NCBI GenBank assembly: GCA_036850795.1 | Contig: JAAECO010000006.1 | Location: 4,588,001 to 4,652,000, forward strand | DNA: 64,000 bases | Reading direction: 5' to 3' | Source: Cordyceps javanica | Lineage: Eukaryota > Ascomycota > Sordariomycetes > Hypocreales > Cordycipitaceae | Shown here: in pieces, positions 1 to 11,188 of the stretch | Position numbering within the stretch: position 1 is the first letter of the stretch | Layout: every line of letters starts with the position of its first letter | Translations under genes and position numbers: made by a program | Notes under the pieces: generated by a model | The model's input: the letters and a program-made list of their open reading frames with translations, nothing else | What the model was told of the DNA's origin: nothing | Database searches by the model: none

Positions 1-117
1 ATGATTGCCCACGCCGGCCTGCTGGCGCACCGCACGGGCTTCGCGACGCCCCTCGCCGAGAGCCAGTGCACGCAGCGCTTCCGGACCGATGAAGTCTTTG
101 TCAAGTGGAGAGATTAA
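1..117 (+). CDS. 3' end of an unidentified gene (partial)
   Basis: An open frame runs from the first base to a TAA stop and encodes the last 38 residues of a protein ending in VFVKWRD. Third codon positions are almost all G or C, which matches the real genes of this window and supports coding. The visible methionine at base 1 need not be the start, since the frame is open at the window edge. I do not recognise the family from so short a tail. The gene is convergent with the AMPK beta gene, whose stop lies about 300 bases downstream. Confidence 0.6.
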   Translation: MIAHAGLLAHRTGFATPLAESQCTQRFRTDEVFVKWRD

Positions 118-419
118 GGAAACCGGGTTAGAAAATAAGACGAAGAAAATAGAAGGATAGGAAGGGAACAAATACAATGACGAAGATTAAACGTTTACGA
201 GGCAAGGGCATAGGTACATGGCTAGCGGCTGATTTGAGTGTATTTGTATATACGCGTATGAACTTGCATTGTAAGATTTGACCGGCTAGTGACACGTCAA
301 TGAAGCGGACATCAACCATTCTATCTCAAAAAAAAAAAAAAGGAAGCCCAATGTCTGCGCCAATACTACAATGCTAGAAACATTAAACAACTGCAAGAGC
401 CGGAGATGCTTTCGTCAGA
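118..419. other. Convergent 3' spacer
   Basis: This spacer separates two convergent genes and should carry both 3' untranslated regions. It contains an A-rich run near 327-341 and no convincing gene. Confidence 0.5.
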
Positions 420-2071
420 TCAGCCCTCGTCCGCAGATGTGGGCTTGTACACTATCGTCGTCACATACTACGTGAGGTTAGACACTTTCCAAACATTTGA
501 AGAGTCAGACACAACGTACCTTGCCACGATATCTCGTCGTCGCGCACACAGCGAGAACGTTATTCTTGATGCTGCTCGTGGCGAGATGATTCAGCACCGT
601 GTGGTTGGGCATGTTGAGCACGCTGTTGTCGTCCTTCATCAGCGTCGCCGCGTTCAGGATGGGCTTGCTGAGGAAGCCCGGCAGGCTGGGCGGCGTGGGC
701 AGCTTCTCGATGGCGCCGACGGCGTTCTGGTAGGCGGGCGACTCCTCGGCCTGGTCAAAGTCGACGAGGTACTGGGGGATCTGGCGGCGGTAGCTGTCGC
801 GCGGCGGGATGGCCTTGTACTTGGCGGGTGCGGGCTTGGGCGGCTCCTCCACCGAGGAGGCCCCGGGCGCGGTTCCGGCGGCTGCCCGGACGGGTCTGAC
901 CTGCCCGTCTGGGCCCGGCGCGGCCACATCGGCCTGCTGTTGGACGGCCATCTCGGCGCTGACTTCGATGTAGTTGACCAAGTTGTTACCGAAATCGACC
1001 GTGGTCGGCAGATCAGGCGATGTCTTCATGATGGTGTCCACGACGAAGCGGACGTGGTGGGTGCCGGGGAGCACATAGATGATGCCGGCGAAGCAGCCTG
1101 GCTTTCCCTCGCTGTTGAGGGGGAGGCGGACGGTTAGTCTCTGGACAAAAACATGGCTCGGCGGCACAGTATTGTACTTACACTGGATGCAGTCGCTGCT
1201 TTCTGCTCCATTGGAAAATGGTACCTGTGACGTAGACCTTTTCACCGCCACCGTTCCATTCGATCCGTGTAGGCACAACGGGGCGAGATCTATCGACACG
1301 GAGCTCGTGCGAGTCTTCGTCGTCAACAGTGGCTTGGCTGATGCCGGAGCTCTTCCTGGTCAGGCCATCGAGCGACTCCTGCTCGATGCCCGGGATGTCG
1401 CCGCCGGGGGCCGACTCGTCAGCACCGAGGATGGGCGAACCGGGGGTGTGCACCTCTTCCTCGATTGGCAGGGGCAGGCGGGGCGGTCGAGAATTATACA
1501 TGTCGGTGATGCTGCCGCTGGCGATGAGATGGACGTCGGCCATCTCGGAGTCGGTGCGGTTGATGCCCAAGGTGCGAGACAGGCCGGGGGTGCCGCCGCC
1601 GGGAACGTTGACGGGCTTGGAGGGTTCGGCAATGGGTATGGGCGCCGCAGGCTCAGGTTCGGGTTGCTGGCGAGGAACGGGCACGGCAGCGGCAGCGGCA
1701 GCGGCAGCGGCAGCGGCGGCGTTGTGCGGTGAGGCGCTGAGGGAGGAGACGGCGGTTGGCGGCAGGGTCGAGCTGGCAGCGGAGATGCTCAAGGGTCGCG
1801 AGGCGCTGGAGGTTGAGCCCTGGGCCTGGGCAAGTGAGGGCTCGGGAGGGGCGGCGGTAGAGCGGTGAGGGGCGTGTGCGGGGAGGATGTTGCGCGACGA
1901 CGACGATGCCGACGAGGACTCCTTGCTGGTGCGGGAGGAGGAGGAGAGGACGGCGCCGGTGCCGGTCGTGGTTTGTCGTGCTGCGTCGTGGGAGGTGGTC
2001 GGCGATGAGATCGGCGGCTGCGATGTCGACGGCGTGGCCGACTTGGAACCCGATGACTGGTTGTTCCCCAT
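420..2071 (-). CDS. AMPK/SNF1 complex beta subunit (Gal83/Sip2 type)
   Basis: The model is complement(join(420..467,520..1111,1182..2071)), 509 residues, and all splice phases agree. The protein is the scaffold of the SNF1/AMPK kinase, linking the catalytic alpha and the gamma subunit. Residues 1-265 are a low-complexity Ser/Pro/Ala-rich tail with a poly-Ala run. A glycogen-binding CBM48-type module follows at about 268-350 (RIEWNGGGEKVYVTGTIF, then GTHHVRF and DFGNNLVNYIEVS), then the C-terminal ASC domain at about 395-509 (YRRQIPQYLVDF, NHLATSSIKNNVLAV, YVTTIVYKPT). The methionine at 2071 is preferred over one three codons upstream because it gives MGNNQSS, an N-myristoylation-type start. 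The last exon has 15 codons plus the stop and is missed without splicing. The gene is divergent from the membrane-protein gene at 3442. Confidence 0.9.
1684..1721 (-). repeat. GCC/GCT triplet repeat coding poly-alanine
   Basis: A GCAGCG-type triplet run on the plus strand encodes the poly-Ala stretch of about 13 residues in the N-terminal tail of the AMPK beta subunit. It is likely length-variable between strains (inference). Confidence 0.7.
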
Positions 2072-3441
2072 GGTGCCCAACAGGAAAAAAAAAAGGAACC
2101 TGACTTGACCGAAAAAAAAGCAACGCGGAAACCCAAGAGCCGGCTTTCGAACGAAGGAGGGGGCGGGGCGCGTGAGCGCTCTCTTTGTGAGCAGTCAGGC
2201 GGGGAAGGACGGGGGTTTCCGGCAATTATTAGATTGAGTTGGATCGCAGATGGCAGGTCAGGCGTTCCCCCCCAGGGGCGTCCGGGCTGGCGAGGCGAGG
2301 CGAGACGATGGACGAATGGATGGATGCGCACGTTGTATGTTGTATGAGAGGGCACGAACGATCCACGATGGCTGAAACGGGGGGGAAAGGGATCGCGGGA
2401 GATTTAGCTACGAGGCTGCGCAACCGGGAGCGTTTGGAAGAATGAAAAAAGAAAACACAACAAAAAAAAGAAGGTTTGCCGGTTTTGAGTTGCGAGTTTG
2501 GTGGGGGTCGTTTTTGTGTGTCGCTGCGCCCAATGGGCCACCAGAAGAAGCGTGAAGCCGATGAGTGAGATGGGACTAAGCTAGCTGCGGTGCCTTGGTG
2601 AGGCCTGCGGGATGCGGGATACCTGGAGAAGATGGCGGTTGCGGCTGCTTCTGTGAAAAGGATCTCCCGTACCCTAGTCTGCCGAGCCCGGAATCTGCAA
2701 AGACTGGCCTCGAGAGGGGCTGTTTTGCCACGTTCCGAGCTCTGGTTACCAATTGATGCTAGAAAATTCCCGAGAGGCTGGCGGGCTGTCAAACGGAAGC
2801 GATCAGTACATACGGATACATAGGTCGCAATCATGCAACGACGGCCGTTTATCTTCATGTCCCGGGCAGGTAAGGAGGTAGTCATAAGTGGAAGCAGGCA
2901 AACCAATCCGGCGGCGCCTTCGGTTTCGAGGAGCCGGGAATTATAATGCCCAAGTATACCTATCTACTAGTATGAAAGAATTAATGCGAGCACAGATGGA
3001 ATCGACACTTACAGTACTTGCATACCTTTCCAGGTACCTAGGCAAGGACTTGTCAGTGCCTCCATCACAATCACCCCACACCTCTGGAGGAGCTTCCAGT
3101 GGGTTCGCCCTCACTCACCTTCGTAGCGAGTGCTGCTCGACAGAACCTCGAACCTGTGATATTTATCAGTGTCTTCTTCTATTATAGTTTCCAACATGCT
3201 GATAGTACTCGAAATGTCATACATCTTTTCAACAACATTCAAAATTCTCATTACAGGTAGCCTCTGTTGTGACATGCCCCTGCAGACGTGGGCAAGCTGC
3301 TCTACCTAGGTAAGTACTTCCCAGCCTAACCTAGATAGGTACCTACAGCTACTATTAGCTATCCAGGATCCTCCAATGCTCAACAACCAGTGACGACTTC
3401 ACCACGCCGCCTCGTCCTCGCCATCAGCACCACACGCAACC
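2072..3441. promoter_or_regulatory. Divergent promoter region, AMPK beta / membrane protein
   Basis: This spacer of 1.37 kb separates two divergent starts. Short A/T homopolymers lie near 2085-2120 and 2440-2470. The part around 3030-3350 holds repeated palindromic words of the TACCTAGGTA type. Open frames here have poor codon composition and recognisable homology was not seen, so I call no gene. Confidence 0.5.
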
Positions 3442-4318
3442 ATGGCCGAGGCAAGCGACGCCCCCTCCGCCGCCGCCATCGACACCGTCGTCCGCGTCGC
3501 CCGGTACGTCTGGTCCGTGCCGTGGAGCCGGTACCTCGCGCGCCTCGTCCGCCTCGTCGCCCTGCCGCTGTCTCTCGTCACGGTGCCGCTCTCCTACGTC
3601 GCCGAGGTGGTGCGCGTCGTCGCCGCGCCCCTCATTTACCTGGCCGCCTTCCTGGTCTCCTCGGTGCAGGGCCTCTTTTCTCTGCTGGTCAGCCTCAAGG
3701 TGCGTTTTCTTCTTCTTTTATTTTTGGCTGCGGAAAGGGAGGGGGGCACTCCTCCTGTTTCTTCTTCTTCTTCTTCTCTCTGCGTCGTCCCTCCTAGCTA
3801 ATAACATGCTCAAACAAACAAAACTTGCCGTTGTAGCCTCTATACAGCTTTGTGAGTTTTCCACCTCCCCCGTTTTGCTTCGACCAACTGCCGAGAGTGG
3901 AAAGCAAAGCGTCCAGAATTTTTCTGGGGAAAAAAGAAAGAGAGGGAAAGACACCAGACTAACACGACAATAGCTCTCTGCTGCTGCAGGTATCGGCATC
4001 ATTGCCGGCGTCCTTCTCGGCGCCACGTCCTCCGTCATCACCTCCTACCTCGGCATGCAAGACAGCGACGAGGACCCCTACGAGCGCGACCGCGACTACA
4101 TTGACTACTACGACGAGGACGAAGCTGACCGGGACGACGACCTCGACGAAAGGGACTACCCGCACAGCCGCGACATGTACCAGCTTGGCTCGCCATCCTA
4201 CCAAAAACACCTCCGCGCCAGCGACCCCAACGCTGCTGGGCCGATTCAACGGCGCGTGGCCCGGGGCTTGCTGTCGCAGACGATTCACGAAGAGGACGAC
4301 GACTCGTCTGCTGCATAA
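3442..4318 (+). CDS. Small multi-pass membrane protein with acidic tail
   Basis: The model is join(3442..3699,3837..3851,3974..4318), 205 residues. Exon 2 is a 15-base microexon coding PLYSF. The exon 3 acceptor at 3973 keeps the frame and yields LSAAAGIGIIAGVLLGATSS, a hydrophobic segment; the next acceptor at 3989 would break the frame. Residues of about 15-110 carry several hydrophobic helices rich in Val, Leu and Arg (VRLVALPLSLVTVPLSY and similar). After about residue 125 comes a hydrophilic, strongly acidic tail (DSDEDPYERDRDYIDYYDED). The shape suggests an endomembrane protein with a cytosolic acidic tail, but I do not recognise a named family. It is convergent with the BUR1 gene. Confidence 0.75.
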
Positions 4319-4839
4319 ACGCCGTGGTGGTGGCTCGCACAGTCTCGATGCTCTCCATCATATATACACAAGCTTGTTTTTTTTTGATGAATTTCTCTCC
4401 TTTTGATTGGTCTTTTTCCGAATTCATCATTTAAGAATACCCTCTCACCCTTCTGCATTCAAAAGATACCCAACTACTCGCCTCGCCATTTCCCCCAAAC
4501 GCAATTCATCGCTTCATAGTTTCAAAAAGGGCTGTCCAACCCCATCTCTTTCTAATACAGTCGAGTTTTAAGAACATACTATGCGGTCCATCAACACTGA
4601 TGTCGAGACATACAGTCCCCTGCTTTCTTATTCTCTGCCCGGGTAAAAATAAACAAAATTATAACCAACGCCGTGCAAACCCTCTCTGTGTGATTCCGGG
4701 GTATATCATGTCCTTGTTCTATCTCGCATCGCCAAAGGCCATTTCATGGCCGAGGCCTGTCGCGCTCCTCACGCTGGGTTTGCTGCCCTTTATTGCCACT
4801 CGGATTCCCTGGTCGGTACCTGTCGCCGTCACCCCGTTT
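4319..4839. other. Convergent 3' spacer
   Basis: This is the 3' region between the convergent membrane-protein and BUR1 genes. It is T-rich near 4378-4390 and holds no supportable gene. Confidence 0.5.
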
Positions 4840-6725
4840 CTATCGTCGGTATATATCACGCTCGCGCTCTCGATGGTCGCGCCGCTCCATCCCCGGAGAT
4901 CTGCTTCTGCTAGTGCGGTGGTCCCTGTCGCGGTCTGGTCGGCGGTCATCCCGCGGCGGGCGTCGATCGTCGCGCGTCGGCCTGTCGTCCCTGCGTCGTA
5001 TGCCATCCTCTTTGCTGTAGCTGGGTATATATGTGTCCGTGTCTACGCCACCCCTCTGCCCCCCTGGGCCGCCGCCCGGGCGACTTCTGGGCGGCGCCCG
5101 ATCACGGTCGCGGTAGTCGTCGTCTCGCCCTCCTCTGTCCGGGGGAGGACCGCGTCCCGGTGGCTGTGGTCCTCGCTCGCGCTGCCAAGCCGGTCTCCTA
5201 TGATCGTCTGCGCCGCGAAATCTGCCATTGGCGGCGCCATTTCTACCGTAGCCATCGCCGGTGTTGAAACCTGCCGTCGCCCCGTTGGCATCTGGCCCGA
5301 TACCGACTGTGCCACCCTTGGGGGCGGGTGGCAGAGCTGCCTTGCGATCCTGGAACTTTCTGCGGTCCAGCTCGTGACTTTCTTCGTACGTAGGGATTTC
5401 ATGTGGTTCCATTGGTAGCGGGGCCATTTTGAAATAAGCGTGATCCAGTGCGTCAACAGCGTTTATGCGAGTCCTCCAGTCTAGCTTCATCAATTCCTTG
5501 AGAAGCGATATAGCGCCGCTTCCGAATCTAACAGCCAACAGTTAGCTCATGCCTGGATTACATTCAACATAGAAAAACTCACTCTCTGAAGCGATTCTGA
5601 AGATTACCTGGGCGCGGGCGCGGCGATAGATGTTCACCACCAGGCAAGCTTTTCCAGCCAGGCATGTTCTCGTCTGTCGGGGACCCGAGAAGATCCCAAA
5701 TTATGTCGAGCTGATTGCTGTCACTTTCGCCCGAAAGTATAGGCTTACCGATGAGCATCTCTCCAAACACGCATCTGAACCATGTTAGCGATCGTCGCGA
5801 ATCATCCCTGGCTCCATGCTTACCCAACACCCCAGACATCAATGGCTGTCGTGTATTGGCGCAACTGCAGCAGCAGCTCCGGAGGGCGGTACCATCTGGT
5901 CACGACGAGACCGGTGTAGTCTCGACGGCCATCCCCCATTGGCCGCCCGGGCTGCGGCGTCGGCCCGTCGTAGTGTCTTGCCAAACCAAAATCGGCGATT
6001 TGGAGGTTGCCCGTGTTGCTGATAAGCAGGTTGGCCGCCTTCATGTCTCGATGCAAGATATGCTGATCGTGGAGGTATCGCAGACCCTGCAAAAGCTGAA
6101 GCATGTAGCACTTGATCTGACCTTCTTTGAAGTGGACGGCGGGGTTGTCGAGTAAACCGGAGAGATCGTGGTCCATGTACGGTGTGACGGTATACATGAT
6201 GTGCTTTTTGCGTTTTTCGGCTGGGTGTTGTTAGTTGGCAAATAAAGGACTGAGCTGTGTTGGAAACGTACATGACCGTGAAGGATGCTCTACAGCCATG
6301 TCCTCTAGCCGGAGGACGTTGACGTGATTGAGCAGTTTGAGAAGCTTGATTTCTCGTAGCGCCGTGATTGGGAACTAGCATGCGGTCAGAAACATGAATG
6401 CAGAGTATGTAGGCCGTTGGTATGCTTCCTTACACCATCCTTTTCGTTGTGCATGATGATTTTCTTCAAAGCGACGATTGCGCCCGTCTTCTTCGATCGA
6501 GCCCGGTGAACCTCACTGCCGGTCGTGGTTAGCTAAGCGCGTTCCAGCACAGCGCGACGACGCCATTGCAAATCCTTACCCAAACGTTCCCTCGCCAAGC
6601 TTTCCTTGCAGCTCGTAATCTCCGATGCGGGAGCAGCCGCGAAAGCTCGTCTTCGGCCGCTGGTGGGCGATGGCAAAGGAGCGCGGTGATCCGCCATCGG
6701 GCCTCGAGGTTGGAGCAGGATCCAT
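4840..6725 (-). CDS. bur1: Transcription-elongation CDK, BUR1/SGV1 (CDK9) type
   Basis: The model is complement(join(4840..5527,5583..5774,5824..6220,6272..6374,6434..6515,6580..6725)), 535 residues, with every phase checked. The kinase domain spans about residues 28-330: glycine loop GKLGEGTFG, VAIK-type lysine in ALKKIIMHNEKDG, helix FPITALREIKLLKLL (a PITALRE-like sequence), catalytic loop HRDMKAANLL with Asp about 169, DFGLARHY, and T-loop GLVVTRWYRPPELLL. The insert EHPSRSSEKRKKHIMYTVTP and the phrase YMDHDLSGLLDNP are characteristic of BUR1 kinases, which phosphorylate the RNA polymerase II CTD and Spt5. The C-terminal 200 residues are a disordered Arg/Asp/Pro/Gly-rich tail. The start at 6725 is the first ATG fitting the expected short N-terminus. 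Confidence 0.93.
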
Positions 6726-7766
6726 GGTTCTCGAGCAACCCCGGGCGGGGAGGTGCGGTGCGCGGGAATTTTGGGTGCGATGAAAGCAAGCAAGGAGGAA
6801 AAGAGAGAGAGAGAGAAAAAAAGAATAAGCGTCGTTGGTTATATCGTGCTGGCGGCGAGCAAAATGCAAGGCATCGGTCGCGACGAAGATTTGCCGGACT
6901 CTTGGCGCTAGTAGGCCAAGCAGGCGACTTTGGGACGGGGAGAGCGTGTGCACGATGGCTGGGACCGAATTGTGCGATATCAGCGAGAAAGAACCGAGAG
7001 AATGTGTGGCGCAGCGGTGTGTGGATGCCAATGAGGTGCGTCAAAAGGATGGGCGAGCTGCGCGTTGATGGGCGATAGAGGGAGAGAGAAAAGAGAGAGA
7101 GAGGGAGAGCCGACACCCGCGTTGGGGATGTGATGGATGGATGATGGGTGCAAGTCGTCGATGGATGAAGTTGGGCGAGAGCAAAAAGTAAGTTAGCGGC
7201 AACAGGCTACGTAGGTAGGGACCGTAGGGTCCAACTCGGGACGGGTCTGAACTAGCCTGATACCGAGGCGGTACCTGTGCACTTCTTGCTAGCATGGCAC
7301 AGGTAGAAGTAGCCGCTGGGTACCAACGGTCGCAGCAGATGTCCAAGGCGCGACAGGGGGCTCCAAGCTTGGTGTAGGTATCAGTAAGTGCCAAAGTGGC
7401 AAGCGCCTCGGCCGCAAATATTGACGAGAGCAGGATTTGGACCTGATCGATCGATCGACACTTTCACGTCGAAAAGGCATGACGTATTTTTTTGTGGTAG
7501 AGCCAGTTTTCTATTTTTCTTTCTTTTTCTTTCTTTCTCTTTCTTTCTCTTCTTTTTTTTCCCGAGGTGAGATGGAAAGTGACGGGTCGGATGTAAGAAA
7601 ATGGCTTTTCCAGATAATTTTCTGTTGTCATAGTGAAAATGAATGGTTTGCGTGTCACCGTTACACTTGATGATTGCTGCTTGTGAGTTGAGTTGATGGG
7701 GTATTTATTTGCAAGCTGTTTGGCTAAACTTTTTCTTGCTACGAACCGCTTTGACAAAGCTGTTTC
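6726..7766. promoter_or_regulatory. BUR1 upstream region
   Basis: This region of 1 kb precedes BUR1. It contains GA-rich tracts near 6797-6830 and 7078-7110 and a long TTTC-type pyrimidine tract near 7497-7562. It also has a few TAGGTA-type words near 7200-7215. No gene is supported, though open frames continue upstream of the BUR1 start in the same frame (5' UTR). Confidence 0.45.
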
Positions 7767-8230
7767 TCATATGCAGCTCTGTTCAACGACATCCAATGGC
7801 TGCCGCTCTACCGATTCCCGTTGTAGAAATTCGGCGACGAAATCTCCATCACCAACAGTATTCACAGAGTTCCGTAGAAGCCCCTTCAAATCCCAGCTCT
7901 TTAGCCATCACATCGCGAACAATGTTGAAGCCGCTGCCAGCAAGAGCGCCACAGCCATGTGGGCTCCTGCTGACGCGCGTGGAAATCTCGAGTCACCGCT
8001 CAAGATCACTGGCAAAGGAGAGCACTAGATGTTGCGATCATCGTACGGGCATGGCGCGCTGGAGATGGGTATATACCCCATGATGACGTAGCTATCAAGG
8101 GTTTGAAGGGTTGCCATGTTTGTTGGAAATCGTTGGACTTACACCTTAGTCTCGGCGCGGGTGGCAATCACTCCGATCAAGGTAACCAGGTGGCTGTCAG
8201 TCTGCACTTGAGCCTGCATTACGAACCAAC
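7767..8230 (-). pseudogene. Decayed multi-exon gene, family not recognised
   Basis: On the minus strand an exon-like piece (8145..8230) encodes WFVMQAQVQTDSHLVTLIGV followed by IATRAETK. It splices in phase across an intron of 53 bases to 7767..8091, which begins LRHHGVYTHLQRAMPV. The second piece keeps one coding-looking frame (SQHLVLSFASDLER, GSGFNIVRDVMAKELGFEG) but is broken by TGA at 8038-8040 and TGA at 7993-7995. Near 7857 it needs a one-base shift to continue as VGDGDFVAEFLQRES, ending at 7767. An upstream stretch near 8318-8377 (YGGFAHRFSWMKSLNSALT) may be another exon but its phase does not fit. Each internal TGA is one C-to-T change away from CGA. Confidence 0.45.
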
Positions 8231-9508
8231 CTGTGAAGCGTCCGCGCCAGAGCATGTTTTTCGCGGGTGTTTCTTTTTCTTTTCTTTTTCAAATGCCATG
8301 ATGGGCTGACTGCCTCCTCACCGGGTCAGGGCCGAGTTGAGCGACTTCATCCAAGAGAACCGGTGGGCAAATCCTCCGTATTGGGGGGTTTCTTATTGCT
8401 GATTACCTAACAAGAGTTACTGCGGTGGGGGTCCGTGACCGGCGGATGGGTGAAGGTGTCGACAGCTCTCATGATTTTATGTAAGCACCAACTTGACGGA
8501 TACATTAATTAGAAGAGTGCAAACGAAACAATTTGGCCTGCTAGCGATCGATGGCATTTTCGCCGTGGCTATCCTCCCATCGGCAAAGATTTTTCCTATT
8601 CTTTTCACCCAATTTTGGGCCGGCATCACGCTGCATTTTTCTTCACTACCACCACACGGGGGATGGCTCTCCAGAACAGACGGCATTACCTGAGAGACCA
8701 AAAGCCAGAACAAACGACCCATCTGATCAAAAAACGCTGCATCATATCCATGACCCAACTTTAGCATCTCGCCGACTTGCTTCCTCCGATATCCTCATCT
8801 CGAACCAAGCATCTGCCATTATCTGTTTGCCCCGCCCAGTCTCGATCCATCACCACCATCCACCATGTCCATCCATTCATCTACGGAGTCCTCCGTAGAC
8901 ACGAACGAATTACAATACGCGGCCCACATTCGCCCCGGACGTGCTCTCCATGGACCGGCCGCCCGCCCCCAACAAAAGCCATCGATTTTTTTCAACCATC
9001 CATGTAGGCTACGGAGCGGCGCGGAATCCCAAAGCCAAAAAAACGACGCCAATGACTAAAACTTGGACTCCCTCGACGGAAATTTTTTTTCATAGCGCGT
9101 GAGCCACATATGGATACTTGACGGGCTGTCCACCCATCAATCGCTTAGAGTGTTGTCCACGAGTTTGAAACAACTACATGGATCTCTATAACTCTTATTC
9201 CGACATCGCTCCACGACCCAAGTGAACCATCTCTTTTCACCTCCTGTCAATGGATTAGCACTTTCACTGCCAATCTTCCACCGAGTTGCGCGTATTTGTT
9301 GTTTCTTCTCTTCTTACGTCCCAATCTAGACGTGGCGTCGCCAAAGTCCAATTATCTGCTTACAGCCAAACATCAGTAGCAGCATTCAGCTCTTGTCTCA
9401 CAGTTCAGCCAGTCCCTCGCTCGCTACCACTTATTTTGTCGCCGAGACAGGTTCCTCCTCGCACACACGAAGCTGTCACGAACGAAGCCGCCCCGGCCTT
9501 TGCGAAAC
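8231..9508. promoter_or_regulatory. Upstream region of asparaginase gene
   Basis: Apart from possible further pieces of the decayed minus-strand gene (8318-8377), I see no gene here. The part from about 9060 to 9508 should hold the asparaginase promoter and leader. Confidence 0.4.
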
Positions 9509-11188
9509 ATGTCCCCGGCCACCGTCCTCCCGCCCGCTGGCCAGCCGGCCGGCCCGGTCGCCACCGGCCTGCCCGAGTCCCGCGTTCTCATCATCGGCAC
9601 CGGAGGCACCATCTGCATGCAGGAGGGCCCCGACGGCCTGCAGCCCAGCGGTAACTTTCTCGAGAGCGCCATGGCTCCTCGCCCTACCTTCAATGACCAG
9701 TCCGGACCGAATGGTTAGTCTTTTCTGCATCCTGTCTCTCTTCGCTCTTTGCTTCTTCCGTTTTTTTTTGCTCGCTAGAGCCCGCTAACAGCCGGCGCGC
9801 CCCCCTCTGTAGTGACCATGCAGGCTAGTTTCAGAGGCAAGCCCGTCTCCATTGACAGCCTGCGCACGCCGCCAACTGCCTATGGCCGACACATTCGATA
9901 TGGAATCGTCGAGTTTGATCCGCTCCTCGACTCGAGCTCCATTTCTGCCAACGACTGGGACGCCATGGCCGAGTGCGTAGCGGAAAACTACAACCTCTTT
10001 GACGGCTTCGTCATTCTCCATGGTACCGACTCACTGTCTTACACAGCCTCTGCGCTTTCCTTCATGATGTCCAATCTGGGCAAGCCTGTTATTCTCACCG
10101 GCTCCCAGGCGCCCATCTTTGCTCTCCAGTCGGATGCTGTGGGCAACCTGCTCGGCTCCCTGATCATCGCCGGCACTTTTGTCATTCCTGAAGTCTGCCT
10201 CTTCTTCCACAACCGCCTCTACCGCGGCAACCGCACGACAAAGGTTTCGGCGGCCTCTTTCCAGGCGTTTGACAGTCCCAATTTAGAACCGCTCGCCCAG
10301 GTTAATGGCCTCGGGGTAACCGTCAATTGGAACCTTGCCGAGCGTGCCACCTCCATTGCACCCTTTTCCATTTCCAAGCGACTAGACACCACCCATGTTG
10401 CATGTTTGCGCGTTTTCCCGGGCATCAAGCCGGAAATGGTTGACGCCGTCCTGCACCTGCCCGATATTCGCGGTCTAATCCTGGAGACGTTCGGTATGGG
10501 TAACGTGCCTGGTGGTGTCGATGGCCGCCTGACTCAAGTCATTAAATCTGCCGTTGAGCGTGGTCTCATAGTTGTCAATGTCAGTCAGTGCGTGAACGGT
10601 TTTGTATCTCCGGTGTATGCGCCCGGTACCCAGCTCGGCCGCGCTGGTGTCATCTTTGGCCTGGACTTGACTGCGGAAGCTGCCCTCACCAAACTGTCGT
10701 ACCTCCTGTCTCTCGGAATCACAAACCAAGAAATCACAGAGCGCTTCACCCAATCTCTCCGCGGTGAGATTACCGAGATCGCTCATCCTACCTTCAGTCA
10801 TCCCACTGCGCCGCTTCAGAACCCAGCCGCCCGTCTCACAGATGTCGAGTCTGCTTTTACGGTGCTGGGCTACGCCATCCAAAACGGTCAGCTGGCTGTC
10901 GTCAAGGATCTCCTCAAAGGCGAAGGAATTCAGCTTCTCAAGACGGCCGATTATGCTGGAAACACGGCCGTCCATCTCGCTGCAGTATCTGGTGATACTG
11001 ACATCATGCTTGAGCTGCTTCAACAGGGTGCTAGCGTGCACGAGCGAAACCGCGCCGCCAACTCGCCACTGTTCCTCGCCACCCTCTCTGGCAAGGACGA
11101 ATGCGCACAGCTTCTCAAAGCCGCGGGCGCACACCTTTCTGTCGAAGAGGTAGAGAGGCAGCCTCTTGCCACTGCCCCCAGCAAGTAA
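9509..11188 (+). CDS. L-asparaginase with C-terminal ankyrin repeats
   Basis: The model is join(9509..9713,9813..11188), 526 residues. It hydrolyses asparagine to aspartate and ammonia and, lacking a signal peptide, should be cytosolic. The asparaginase N-domain has the nucleophile loop IIGTGGTIC (Thr34) and the second catalytic block ILHGTDSLSYTASALSF (Thr140, Asp141), followed by GSQAPIFALQSDAVGN and the C-lobe VNVSQCVNGFVSPVYAPG. From about residue 425 there are ankyrin repeats (GNTAVHLAAVSGDTDIMLEL, NSPLFLATLSGKDECAQLL). This resembles the large cytosolic asparaginase/60-kDa lysophospholipase type of animals and fungi. The start is the ATG at 9509; the frame is open only three codons further upstream to a TTG. 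Confidence 0.93.

Noticed and set aside
2229..2906. A 225-codon minus-strand frame upstream of AMPK beta
   Set aside because: It lies in promoter sequence, contains homopolymer-derived FFF runs, and has no recognisable domain or splice partners.
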